A stretch of 64,000 nucleotides of DNA from Podocnemis expansa (Eukaryota > Chordata > Testudines > Podocnemididae). Location: positions 141,732,404-141,796,403 of the forward strand of contig ML681963.1 in the NCBI GenBank assembly GCA_007922195.1. The letters run 5' to 3'. Positions 1 through 11,996 of the stretch are shown in pieces (positions within the stretch are counted from its first letter, which is position 1; each line of letters opens with the position of its first letter). A program made the translations under genes and the position numbers. The notes under the pieces were generated by a model, which was not told the origin of the DNA, searched no databases, and was given only the letters and a program-made list of their open reading frames with translations.

Positions 1-2941
1 TCAATTCCCACTGACTTCACTTAGAGCTGAAGACACTTAGTACTATATAGAATCAAGCCCTTTAGGAAGCAAAAACCAAAGTCTAGAGGAATAGAAGTCA
101 GAAATATACAGAAAAACCTGTGGCACATCTTTCAATAAACCCCCCTTCATTCCAATTTTTTTTAAAAGTGCTTTGATCAGAAAAATTAAATTAGGAACTC
201 AGCAGCATACAACGAATCATCCAGGACCTCTTAAAAATTACTCTGAGCTCCCATGCAGATGAAGAATCTCTGCCTATAAAGCTTTTTGCTGTTTTCATGG
301 CTCCAGGAACCTCTGCAGAGTCCTAAGGGTCTGCATGGGCCTTCCAGTAGTTTGATAGGTTTATGCTTAGGCTTGCCTGTGTTTTTGTTTGGTCCAATGC
401 ACAGCCAGTCCCACTTAATGCTCTGCAAGAGGCTTTCAGTTTTTACTTTAAAAAGCTTGCCTCCCACATGTCATATGTATTCAGGCTACTGACTGTTTAG
501 CTAATATTCTCCCCCTTTCTATTCTCCTTCCCTCTCCCCCAGGCTCCCACCTCCTCTTCCCCAGAAGAGAATATTCACAATGTGCCTATCACTTGCAGAA
601 ACAGACAGCTCTGCTCTCCCTTGCCATCTGGTCATCCTTTGGTCTCTCAGCTGTTGTCAACATATGACTCCTGTTGTTTTGACTAGTGGGGTCCTAAGGA
701 ACATGCAACAGTGCGGACTGTACAGAGTCAGGATGCCCTTTTCTCTCTTTCTTAAACCACAAAATGGCCCACATAGTTAGACGGAAAGTGTTTGTGAAAT
801 CCATAGAAGAAAGAATTTTTCTTCCTTATTCACAAGCTGGGATCTATGCCAGTCACACCAGGCTACCCTGTATCTCAGAAAATTAACACATTTAGATGTT
901 GACTTAAGAGACCTATTCCTTGTCCTTAATCACAAACAGGTGGCCATAGCCTCTGTCCTAATCACCAAGCTTCTGTCTCCTAAAATTAAAATGCCCTCAA
1001 AAAATAAAAAGATGGCAGAAGACACAAAGTGATGATTCATGCAACTATGTCTTCCAGAGGGGATATGTTTCCTAAGCCAGTTCTTGCTAAACAACCCCAA
1101 AAATTGCACCTTTCCTTTGAACATTTAAAAAAAAAAAATGGTGCCAAGCAGCTTATGAAATATATCTCCTTACTGCAAAAAATGATTATTATGAAATAAA
1201 AAATAACAACATAAGGAGGACATGCTTGTTGGTGCCAGAGCCAAATGGTAATGAACTGAACTACCATGCTGGAAATCCCACATTAGATTCCTGGCTTTGG
1301 CCCTTCACTTTTTGGCTAAAAACACAGCAGGGCAGCAGATTGTGAACTATTCAACAGCACCCCTTGTGGCTGATTAAGGAATGACGCCAACAAAATCCAA
1401 AGGCCTCAGTGCTGCAAACTGGTTCCCACATGTGGACCCTTAAGTGTGTGGCGAGTCAATGGGACACTGCACACAACAAAACTGCTTACACAACTTCTTC
1501 ACAGGTACAAAGCCTTGTCTCAGGTATTGCACAAAGGATGTAGGCTGTTGGATCTTAAGTGTCAAGAAGCAAGGAGGGAATAAATAAGATTTGTAGGGTT
1601 TCAAGAAGGAGAAGAGAATAAAACTAAGAGAAAAATATTTTTATTACTATTGCATTTGAAGCAGGGTATTTATCTTCATAACCCAGCAGCTCAACTCTTC
1701 CTCAGATTAATTTCTGTAGTGCTTCTTTCAAAGTCCAGGTTTTATGTAACTGAATTTAGAGCTCTCCCATTGAATCACTAAAATCATTCACCTTTTATTC
1801 AAGCAGGAAAGTTACGTGTGCTCCAGTAGTTCAATGTATGTGTGTGTGTGTTTGTACTGACAACTGTTACATATTTAACCTGTGTCTTTGAATATGTGAG
1901 AAAGTATTAAATTGCAGAATGCACACAAAAAGGTACATATGGAAGGAACAAAGCAAAGGGGATTTTTAAATTATATTGAAACAAAATGTTCCATTTCCTC
2001 TTATACTAGGAAAAGGACATTTGTCAAGGTTTGCTATGCCAGCATTAGGAAGTATGAATCATTGCCTCAGAATTAGTAGCAGGACACCAGGCCTCACACC
2101 TCCAGTACTTTACTTCAAATTCCAGCAGGGAGGTAATGACCAAAAGATATTCACATTGGTGGCTTTTGCCTGGTCTTTAGGAAGTGAGTTGATAGTCTCA
2201 TTCCAAATTTTGGCCAGTGTTCATGTCAATCCTTATAAAAAGGAAAGAATGACCATGGAAATTAAACTGCTCTCTCCCATTTAAAGATGATCCCCTTCTG
2301 AGTGCTCGGTTACTGCATGGCAATGCAAGATAGTCTATACTACCACTGACTATGCTGGACCTGTTTTGTAAATAAAAGAAGTCAATTCAGCCATCTTCCA
2401 AAGCACCAAAACCCCTTTACTTAAAATATAAACATTAAAAGGGGAAATTTGGGAATTCTCTCCTTTGCTAGGTGTAAGAATGGATGAGTAATGGGGGAGG
2501 GGTGAGGTAACCACAGCTTTAAGCCATCTTGCACTTTAGTGCAGCCCTATAGCTCCAGTGGCTTCCCACTCTATAGCGCAGCCAAGTCGCTACCATGCCT
2601 CCTAAACAGGAGGCTCTGAAGAGACCATCACTATACCTTTGACAATTCCTGATACGCTAAGTGGGATTCTCAGGGGAAAGGGACAGATCTGCTTCATTTA
2701 CAGCCCCTTTATGCTATTAATGCTGTGAATTTGGTAGTGGTGGTGGTTTGTTTTTAATCCAACAAATGTAAACTGAAGAAAATAAATAAAAATATAATTC
2801 CTTAAAAGTATAACTAACTTAAACTTTAAAAGATTTGAAAAGTGATAACTCTTCAATCCCCAAAAGGCTTCTTTCCACACCCTAGTTTCCAGCAGGCATA
2901 AACTCAGTCAGTTCACTTCCAGATGAACTGTCAGAAAGACA
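1..2941. other. Intronic stretch, no element recognised
   Basis: AT-rich, with stops in all frames. The only low-complexity feature is a short TG run near 1840. The ORFs of 60-102 codons show no domain and no codon bias and are read as chance. Confidence 0.5.
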
Positions 2942-3506
2942 TTCCAAGTAGCCATGTTAGTTTAGTTCAGTGGTTCTCAACCTTTTTCAGGTTGTGACAC
3001 ACTTGGTGGCATATCACAATTCTCCAGGACACACCAGCACTCCCTGGCCAAATCCAGTCATCTTCCCAGCTCTTCATGACACACTTACCACTGGGGGGTG
3101 ACACATTGGTTAAGATCTACTGGTCTAGTTCAGCAAAAAACAAACAAGGAGTCCTGTGGCATTTAAAGACTAAGAAATTTCTTTATTGCATGAGCTTTCA
3201 GGGGAGAGCTCCCACTTTGTCAGACACTTGAAAATGGAAAAAAGCATGGGAAGGAGGGATAAATGCAGTGCAATAAGTGCAATCACAGGGGATACATGCA
3301 GTAAATAAAGTGTTATCAAACAAATGCAGTAGAGTAAGTATAAACCCTGATCTTGTGATTACACTTACTTCGCTGCATTTCTCTCTCCTTCCTATGCTTT
3401 TCTCCATTTTTAAGCATCTGACAAAGTGGGGTTTTCTCTTATGAAAGCTCATGCAATAAATAAATCTGTTAGCCTTTAAAAGTGTCACAAGACTCCTTGT
3501 TTGTTT
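2942..3506. mobile_element. Foldback retroelement copy A (with nested hAT)
   Basis: The copy starts TTCCAAGTAGCCATGTTAG, is interrupted by a hAT MITE (2968-3122), then continues through 'AACAAGGAGTCCTGTGGC' and a left arm. It ends with the inverted right arm '...GACTCCTTGTTTG'. The two arms (about 3131-3270 and 3375-3506) are near-perfect inverted copies, so the whole could form a long hairpin. It is flanked by 13-bp direct repeats, TGTCAGAAAGACA (2929-2941) and TGTCAAAAAGACA (3507-3519), one mismatch. A duplication of that length suggests retroposition rather than cut-and-paste. The class (Penelope-like or SINE-like) is not settled. Confidence 0.8.
2968..3122. mobile_element. hAT MITE (CAGTGGTTCTCAACC type) nested in foldback copy A
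   Basis: Begins CAGTGGTTCTCAACC and ends with a decayed inverse, GGTTAAGATCTACTG. The 8-bp duplications are GTTTAGTT (2960-2967) and GTCTAGTT (3123-3130), 7 of 8 matching, as hAT transposases make. Both flanks belong to the foldback element, so this insertion is the younger one. At 155 bp it has no coding capacity. Confidence 0.85.
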
Positions 3507-5331
3507 TGTCAAAAAGACACTGCTGTTCTTGAGGGTGGGGAGAATAGAGTTTAAAAAGTAAAAGCTAACTGGAGGCTTAAAATGCAATGAACTTTATTAT
3601 ACAGCTCCTGCAATTATACAATGCTGAAGCCCTTTAAAACATTTCATCACGCCTGCCCCAGCACACCTGCATTTATTCCCCATAAAAGCTTCTTGATGTG
3701 TCCTTCACTGGTATAACAAAATGACCTTTAATTCACACAGGCAGGCACGTATACATAAATATATGTTTTATGTCCATTTATATACAGCATATCTCTCTCT
3801 ATAAAATTTTGTCAGAGGATATTTTATCTATACCACTTTATGATTAGCTGTAAATCTCTTGGGATTTTTTGGTTTAAATTCAATACACCACAAATCTGAA
3901 AAGAGCCCTCAGTCTCTTTATAGATAAACCAGCATCTGACCCCCCTTCTTATCTGCCCAGCACAGCAGCCTTTTCCAACCTCCCTTTCCATCAGAAAATA
4001 TATTTTCTATCTACACAAAGTCAAGCCTTTGACAAGGCTTTTCCCCTTTCAAATGTCACCATCATTCTAGTCTCTTTTTTTTTTTTTTTTTTTTAAACCT
4101 TGTCATTTGCTAGGAAAATACTTTCCCTGAAAGTTACTGAATGGACGTGTTCCAAAAATTATACTTGTAGTCAATTACTTCCTTTTTTTATTGGTTCCTA
4201 TTCTTTCCCCATCTTTTTTCCACTTCAAAGTATCCAACATATGATAAAGAATAATCATTTATTAGGTCTATTGGGGTAACTAGTAGGTGGTAGCAACAGC
4301 ATAGAATTGCAAGCCATCATCTGTTAAAGCCTAACTGACTCAGACTAATCAAGATATTTAGACTCACAATTTGTCATTAATACATCCTTAAATAAGCAGC
4401 CAATTTGCCTCCCAGACTACTATGGTATAAACCAACATCTCATTCCAGGGGTTAGAAAAACACATTGATTTCTACTGTCACTCATATCATGAAGGTTTAA
4501 ATACCAAAGTCATGCCCATAACTCAGAAGAACTAGAAGGCTATGCTCAAGATCAGCCAAGGATCAAATGAATATGTAAAATAAACCATTTGTCAGTCCTA
4601 GGAAAAAAGAGAAGCACTGGTGGGTTCTGTCTTCTCAGGGGACCGAAGTGCATTTGGCAAAGCGCTGATGGAAATTTTACTCTTCCAGCTGGCTGCATGA
4701 CACCTGGCTTGTGGAGAGAGAGAAAGAATTTCAATTTCCAGAGATGCCTTTAACCATTCAAGATGACAGTTCATCACATATTTTAGTGCAACCAGAGACA
4801 GCTCCTTATCCAGCTGTAACTTACTGAAAGTGAACATAATCTGTGCTATAGCACATGGGAGTCCTACAGTATAATACAGTACTCCGCCATATTGCAGCAA
4901 CTCCCCAACCTTTCAACCATTTATTTCCACTCTTAATTTGTTACATTATTCACTCAAAAATGAAAATTTCAGGAATTTAGACACCTCCATGATGACCATG
5001 GGACAGATGTTAGACACGAGTACGAAGCCAGCCTGACTGACATTATTGTGCACTACAGAATTTGGGGTAATTACTGTAGAATATTATAGTACCTTTTAAA
5101 ATAAGCACACGCACCACTCCCCACTATTCACTTTGTACTGCAAGTTAGAGGGGAGACTAGCACCAAGTGTACCATTCAGCAAGCACTGTACCAAAAGGTA
5201 TGTTTCAAAGCCAGCAGGGGAACCCATCCCAGAGTTGATCGTTCAAAGTAGAACATGCGTAGAAATGGATGAAGTGATGTTTCATTTACAGTATGAGCAA
5301 AAGGTAAGATTCAATGACTATTTTCACATTA
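3507..5331. other. Intronic stretch, no element recognised
   Basis: AT-rich, with a poly-T run near 4076-4093. Minus-strand ORFs at 4552-4900 show no recognisable domain. Nothing supportable was found. Confidence 0.5.
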
Positions 5332-5592
5332 GGAAAAGTTAGTTCAAATTTGTTAATTTAAACTGGTAAGTTCAAGTTTAGTTCAAACTAGACTTATTAG
5401 TTCAAATTAACAAAGTGAACTAACATTAAGTCGAATTAGTCCACTTTGTTAATTCCAACTGAGGTTTAAGCCTAGCCTATACCATCCTCAGTTTGAACTA
5501 ACCGGCAGGCCTTATTAATTCAAAGTACGCTTTCATTAGTTTGAATTAAGGAATTCCTTAATTGAAACTAACTTGCAAGTGTAGACATATCC
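5332..5592. mobile_element. MITE of the GTCTACAC family, 5' terminus deleted
   Basis: The interior is made of alternating AGTTCAAACTA and TAGTTTGAATTA motifs in both orientations, giving strong self-complementarity. The right end, GTGTAGACATATCC, is the inverse of the usual GGSTATGTCTACAC terminus. The left end keeps only GG followed by AAAAGTTAGTTC, as if about 14 bp of the terminus had been lost. No matching target duplication is evident. Confidence 0.65.
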
Positions 5593-6758
5593 AATGAGAA
5601 CCACTAAGAGTAAATAGTGTATATGAAATAGTTAGCAGCAACACTTTCAGAGGGGCTCCTTCCATTTTGTCAACCTAAAGTGTATCAGCTTATATAGTCC
5701 CTTTGCCTCCAACTCCTTTTTCCTTCTGAACTCAGATACACAGAAGGGGAAAATCAGTCACTCATGGACAAAGCACCTTGGCACTTCATGTACAACTGCT
5801 GTGGCTTTCTTTCGTAGTGCTTGGACACCTTTCTTCATCACCCAATAAATGTGGTGATTGGGAATCTTTTTCACACCATACGAACCAGTAGTTGGAAAAA
5901 AAAGGCAAGGGGGGGGGGGAAATGAGGAAATCTACTTTGGTTTCCCATTCATTTCTACAGGAAATCTACAGAACTACTATTACTTTCATGGGTCATAGCT
6001 GCTCCCCATTAACAATGCTTGACGTTAACTATATGACTATGCATAAGAAAACAGTTCTGTCATCCATTTAAACTGGAAGAGACTTCAAACATCTTCTTTT
6101 TATCATAAAACAAGATCCTGCTCTCTGAATGGTAATATTTCTACTGGCTACTCTAGGAGCTGGAATCTGGACTATAAATAGCACCAATCAGCATTAATTT
6201 TTCCAGCTGCAAACTAAGGGGTCCAATCTTTGGCTTTCATAGTCCTAAAGCTCTGCATTCAAAGAGACACTGAAATGTAACTGCCTTTCTGAAGGCCATA
6301 GTTTTTTGGGGTAAGAAGAAGGAAAAAAAAGAGACAAGTAGTTTAAAAAAAACCCCAGGTAATTAATTAAATAAATAAATACACAAATGGCAAAGCATTT
6401 TAAGGCTGTGGAGATACAAATGAAGTGCAAGAAAATTAAGAGCTAATGAAAATAGAAAATTAAAAATATTTTCCAATATCTAGGCACAACACGATAAAGT
6501 CCCCAAGGTAGAATCCCACTGTAGGATTGGTTTAAGTAAAAATGGAACATTTACCAAACCCTGATTCAGCAAAGTACTTGAGCACATATTTAAACCCATC
6601 CCTACTGAACAAAGCATTTAAGCACATGTATAAATTTTAAAATCAGTGGGATTTAGGCATCTGTTTAAGTGTTCTGCTTTATCAGATGCTGAGTTTCTAG
6701 GCTTTCCTTATTTGTACAATATTCTCTCATGTAGTTTATGGATGAGAATTTCGGTAAG
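5593..6758. other. Intronic stretch, no element recognised
   Basis: AT-rich. A G-run of about 10 lies near 5910-5919. No coding or repeat family recognised. Confidence 0.5.
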
Positions 6759-6828
6759 AGCCTGATCTAAGCTCACTGAAGTCAATGGAAATGTTTCTGC
6801 TGACTACAGTGAGTTTTGGATCAGGTCC
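6759..6828. repeat. Short inverted repeat of the GCCTGATC type
   Basis: GAGCCTGATCTAAGCTCACTG at the left is mirrored by CAGTGAGTTTTGGATCAGGTC at the right, with 'GAAGTCAATGG' in the middle. This matches an old, short palindromic repeat common in reptile genomes; the class is unknown to me. Confidence 0.5.
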
Positions 6829-8240
6829 TATTAAAAAAAAAAAACCACAAACACAAAATCTATATACAAGTAACATATGCATTAGGAATAAGCTGATTGA
6901 GTAGTGAAGTCCATCTACAGGAAATCTGAATGCATTAGTGATAAGCCCATCAATCCAACTGCAATACTCGTCAACCCTGGGATCAGATCATCTACAAGGA
7001 AGCACAACTCTTTCAGGCACATTCTTCAGAGTCCACTGCTTTGAAGTGAACTGCAGAAAGAGTAAGAAAGTCTCTGCAGTGACACCACGCAGAGCCAAGA
7101 GTGATGACAGGCTGATTTACTGCAGCTTCTGCCAATGATCTGCAGATATTAAGAGACTGTCAGAAAGATGTCAATTAAGCTTTAAGGACTGCTTTGTGGG
7201 CTCATTCTGAATTAACAGCTAAATCATATGCTCCTTTTTCCTGGCTACTGATAATGAACTATAGAGGAGAAAAAGCAATTGCATGTACCGGTAGCTTTGA
7301 ATTTTTCAGATGGAAGTTGTTGTTGTTATTATTCTGGTTCCAGAGCAGCCATCAGAAATCCTACCTGTGAAAGTCACACAAATTGAATCCACAAATGGAA
7401 CACCATGGTTTTCTTTTTCCCTGTGATAAGCTTTTTTGATATCACATCACAGTTTTGGCACAGGTTTATATTTCTGAGCTAATTCTGAATACGCAGACAA
7501 GTCACTACATGGCACTGCAATCCCTGTGAGTACGGTGGAGTTTCTGAACATTGTCCCTGTCACAAATTGATAGCGTGTGGCGTACACATGAGGAAACTCA
7601 AAAATTAGCTTGCATTACTGTCACTGAGTTCCTCCCTCTGGCTGGGCCTCTTGCACTCAGCCAGGTTTATACTCTGCAGTGCTGAAGTGTTTTACTGCAC
7701 CAGTTCACTGTAAGTCTCAGTCCAGTAGCTGAGTCCTGAATGCCTGCTCCTTCAGCTGTTGTCAACAAGCACGAAAAGAAACACAAATGATTTGTCACAA
7801 AGGTGTGATAAGATGCTCTTCCTTTAGATAACCTTCTGTTAAGCTGTGGCCCTACCTATGTTCACAGACTAAACAGGGTGAAATAGTCTCCTCAAAGAAG
7901 GGATCAGAATCAGGCCTTCCCTTCTTTCAGGGAAGCGTGCTGGGTAGCAGTAACCTGAGGAGCTCTGACTTTCCATCAGCCCTCTCTCCAGCACATGAGT
8001 ATTGAAGGTCCGCTTTCCTCTCTGGCATGCCATCAAATGTTTGGCTGTGTTCTCCTCTTTAAGTTCCTCTTTCCCAGTCTGACTTCTTTCACAGGTACAG
8101 CAGGGAAGGACCACCTCAGCCCACATAAGCTCATTAACCCTATGTGTTGAGGTTGCATACCTCACCCCAGTCACCTTTACACAAATGATTTCTAGAACCA
8201 AGCTAAAAACAATATTGTGCTTTGTATGTGTGCATTGACC
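6829..8240. other. Intronic stretch, no element recognised
   Basis: Mixed composition with a poly-A run at 6831-6843. The 132-codon minus-strand ORF at 7869-8267 crosses into the neighbouring hAT element and has no domain I recognise. Confidence 0.45.
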
Positions 8241-8741
8241 CAGTGGTTCCCAACTTTTTTTGCTCAAAGGCCACGGAGATCATTTTTACAACCCTGAAGG
8301 GCCGCCAGTCTCTGCCAGCAGCCACCTGCTCCCCACCATTACACCTCTGCCTCCACACTGATCTCCAACCTCCTTGTCTACAGTAGGAAAACCGCATGCA
8401 TCCTATAGCCTTCTGTGCTCTACCCGAGTCCCTAGGCAGTGGTTCCCTTCTGCAGCCAGCGGGATTGAAAAATCAGTGCACCCCTCCCTCTGGCTCCAGC
8501 AGAAACCCTAACACCTTATGAACTTAGGTAGAGCATTTTGTCATGCTCCCCGATACAGACAAGGGAAGAGGAGTGCTGACTTCCCACTCCTTTGGCTGCA
8601 GCAAGGGGTCTGCATTGGCCTTTTAGCCCCATGGGAGTGCACTCCACCTCAGTCCTTAGTAGTGGTTCTCTTCTGCAACCAGCAGGAGGGGAGCTGTGGG
8701 CCACTTTGAAAGCCTTCTGGGCCACAGGTTAGGAACCACTG
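8241..8741. mobile_element. Non-autonomous hAT element
   Basis: Termini CAGTGGTTCCCAAC and GTTAGGAACCACTG are inverted copies. The flanks CATTGACC (8233-8240) and CACTGACC (8742-8749) agree at 7 of 8 positions, the expected hAT duplication. The 501-bp interior is GC-richer than its surroundings and repeats a 'CTGCAGCCAGCGGG / CTGCAACCAGCAGG' motif. No transposase is encoded. Confidence 0.88.
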
Positions 8742-9422
8742 CACTGACCAGTTCAAATACAGGTGTGCACTGCATCTAGAGAGACAGATGAAAAATTTTA
8801 TATGGTTGAAGGACACATTAAAAGCCACTTTAAGTTTTACCAGGGCTTTAATATGTTCAGCCTGGGAGATGCTGGACAGTTCCTTTTATCTGCTAGAGAC
8901 AGAATCATTTTCTCACTAACACATGATTTCCTGCAGTAGAAAATTGTTCAGGAAGGTTACTTCTTAAGGGTCAAGAACGGTATTAGGGGGTTGAAAATGG
9001 GAGCAGATGGAGTGCAACAAATCACAGTGGTGTAAGCCCATAAAAATCACATACATAATGCCAAAATCCTACTTTTTGGTCTGTATTTTAAGTGAAAAAA
9101 AAAAACCTGTTTGTATTCATAAAGAAAATGGCAATACCCAATGTGCTTATGATTCTGTGACACAAGTGTACTCTCAGCACTGAAGGAAAAAGATAAAATA
9201 TTCTCCCTAAACTGTACAGGTGCTATGACAGGGAAGGGAAATCTCTTTTGAAGTAATTCAGGAAGCTACTTAAAAGCAATTCAGCAGACAACACACAGAA
9301 GGAGTAATAAGCACTAGTGATACTAGAGAACCTTTTAATTCTTTTATCAAACCTACTAGTAGTCCATGCTTCAAAGCATGGTGAAATATCAAACACTTAG
9401 CATAGCAAATTAGTTTAACAGA
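8742..9422. other. Intronic stretch, no element recognised
   Basis: AT-rich intron sequence. The ORF ending at 9545 has no recognisable content. Confidence 0.5.
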
Positions 9423-10048
9423 TAGAGCCCTGTGCTGATACAAAAAGGTGGATCCAGAACCAGCCCACACCGGCCCAATGTCTGTCTTTATCAAATCCAT
9501 GATCCACATGCCATGTTTTAAGTCAATCCAGAACTGCATCCGCAACTGAGCTTGAGCTCACAGTCAGCATTTTAGCATTTGCATGGCTCATTCACCACAT
9601 GGGTCCCACCCATTTTTTCCTTTTCTTGTTTGTGATTTGCACATTGTTCTGTCAATCAGATTTCCTTGACCACCACTGAAATTTCTGATTGACAGTATGC
9701 CATATGAAACACAAACAAGAAAATGAAGAAGTGGGCAGAGAAAGCATGGGGAATGAGCCAACCAAAGTCCAGCATGCTTACTGATTGACAGTGAGTGGTG
9801 TCCTTCCAAGCCCCAGTCTAAAACTCTGATAGGCTGGCAGACCACCAATCAGAGCTCAACTGGGATTAACTGGAGCACTTCCTTGTTCCCCCATCCACTG
9901 CCGACACAGATCATAGCAGCAGCAGCAGCAGGAATTATTCACAAAAATAGGACCTGCAGCTGCTGCCAATCTGCAACAATGGGGCTGCAGGTATCCGTAG
10001 CCACACCTGCAAATCTGAAGCGAATACCTGTGGATCTGCAGGGCTCTA
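9423..10048. mobile_element. Non-autonomous hAT element (TAGAGCCCTG type)
   Basis: Starts TAGAGCCCTGTGCTGATAC and ends GGATCTGCAGGGCTCTA. Flanks TTAACAGA (9415-9422) and TTAATAGA (10049-10056) match at 7 of 8. The interior includes a short (CAG)n at about 9917-9930. The termini resemble those of the dimeric element at 41427-41694, so both probably used the same transposase source. Confidence 0.82.
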
Positions 10049-10059
10049 TTAATAGAAAA

Positions 10060-10135
10060 GTCACAAAAATTATTGCATATTGTTGGTATTATGGTAGCAC
10101 CTAGGGACCAGGAGCTCAGCATGCTTTATAGACAG
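10060..10135 (-). repeat. Old SINE-like tail fragment, minus orientation
   Basis: Resembles the inverse of the sauropsid repeat tail 'AGGTGCTACYRTAATACAAATAATAA'. Here it reads TTGGTATTATGGTAGCACCTAGGGACC. It forms an inverted pair with the copy at 10235-10345. Confidence 0.5.
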
Positions 10136-10234
10136 TCAAAATATGAAAATAAATATACATTTTTAAGTCACTGTAGACTGGTTAGCTTGGCCCTTGACAG
10201 TGCTCTTTATTCACTAGCTTTACTATTTAAACAG

Positions 10235-10345
10235 TACGCTTTTCAGGGCAGAGATTGTCTCTTACTAGGTGTATGTACAGAAGAGCAATGATCCAGACTA
10301 GAACACTGAGACACTACTATGATACAAATAATAAATAAAAATGAC
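10235..10345 (+). repeat. Old SINE-like tail fragment, plus orientation
   Basis: Contains TCAGGGCAGAGATTGTCTC, then TACTAGGTGTATGTACAG, and ends ATACAAATAATAAATAAA. These are hallmarks of a widespread sauropsid interspersed repeat 3' end. The family name cannot be fixed without a library search. Confidence 0.6.
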
Positions 10346-11818
10346 TAGATGTTTATAGCTGGGTAAACTGCCTTTTTATTCCTGGGCTCCTTAGTGTTCT
10401 GAGATATCAGGAAGTGTGTAGAGGCTCAGTAAGCATAAACTCTTTAGCTTCGTCTATGAAACAGACAGGTTTAATATTGACTGCAAATAAATTTTCTCAG
10501 TAGACACATCCAAAAATGAGGAAAGGTGATAAACAAAGAGAAATACTAATAATTTGCACTGCCAAACTGTCTGTTTCAGGGATCACACTGTATCAAGACA
10601 GTAACTCCACCATGTTATAACACGGTTTGCTGTCACCTCGGTAAGTGATATCAATCCACGTTAAAATCATGTTATACAAGTTTGTGCTGCACCTGTAGGA
10701 TACGAAATAACTCTCAAAGTAAAGGGAGTTACGTGAATCCTGCAAAGGGAGAAGGACTGGGCCCCAAGGTTATAACACAATTCCATATTTTGATTATAAA
10801 GTGGTTGGCTCCCACTTACACACAGAAGACCAGCATAGTAAAATGGCTGAGATACTATAATCTCTCGACATGGTCAATGCGTAAATGAGTCCGTAACAGG
10901 CACTGGTGACGTGATTTTGTTCTCACAGTTTTAAAGCCCATTCCTTTGGTGCTGCTCTTGATTTACACTGGTGCAAATGAAAGGAGAATCAGTCCCTCAC
11001 TATCTAAAGTGGGGATGTGAATGATGCTGCCTGAGGATCTTATAACTGCCCCCCCAGCATTTATATCTGTTTTCAAAATCAACCTACCAATTATTTCTGT
11101 GTTGTGACAAATAAGACCCGTCACAGCTGACAGACTAAGAGCCCAATCAAAATCAGTGAAATCAGTGCAAAGACTCCCATTGCCTTCAATGAGTTTTGGA
11201 TCAGCATCCAAGTTAGGGAGTCTGACGTGTGAAGAATAGGAACATAAAGTTCTATGCTACAATATTTCTAAGGCACAGAAGCATGCCGAAAAAGATCCCT
11301 CCAGGAATCCAAATGTCAGATCAGAGGAAGCACTGATCACCCAGCCAGCCTGAAACACCGTCAGGTAAAAGGCAGATTATTATTGACTTCACAGAAACCT
11401 AGGAGGACTACACACAATGCAAGCTGAGCCTGGAGTAGAAAAAGAAACTGAAAATAATCGCTATAGTCATTTAAAAGAAATTAAGAAATCAAATATACAG
11501 ATGACTGCAGAATGCTCATAAAATTAAGTCTCATCCCTGACACACTGAAAACTGGAGCAAAAAAACCTGATGTGGAGAAAAATTATCCCTGCCAACAGCT
11601 GCTTTATTTATCAAGTATCAGCTGTAAAAGAAGCAATCACTGCAACCTTGTAACCACATGCCGCAAAGGCAGAAGCCAAGGCACAATGATTTGATTAGTT
11701 TAAAGTGCTAACCTGGTCAAGAGATTGTTACCTTTCACCATTTGAAAAGTGGCAGCTGGTGAGTCATTCTGAAGCTGTATCACTCTGCCTTCCAGCTTTA
11801 GTTACTGGAAAGCTAGAG
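10346..11818. other. Intronic stretch with only weak repeat traces
   Basis: A faint inverted repeat of the 'GCCCAATC...GATCAGC' kind lies at 11139-11205. Otherwise unique-looking intron with no coding signal. Confidence 0.4.
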
Positions 11819-11996
11819 CAGTATCTCTCAACCTTTCGCAGGTCAAGACACAGCTGATGGCATAGCACGGCTCAACAGGACACACCAGCCCACCCCCTCC
11901 AGGCCAAATCCAGCCATCTCTCTGGCTTTCCATGACACCCTAACCACTGTGTGGTGACCCAGTAATATGTCCTGACACAGTGGTTTAGAACCACTG
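11819..11996. mobile_element. hAT MITE (CAGTGGTTCTCAACC type)
   Basis: Same family as the copy at 2968. The left end is CAGTATCTCTCAACC and the right end GGTTTAGAACCACTG, with a shared interior (GGACACACCAG, then GGCCAAATCCAG). Flanks AGCTAGAG and GCCTAGAG match at 6 of 8. The higher terminal decay suggests an old insertion. Confidence 0.8.
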
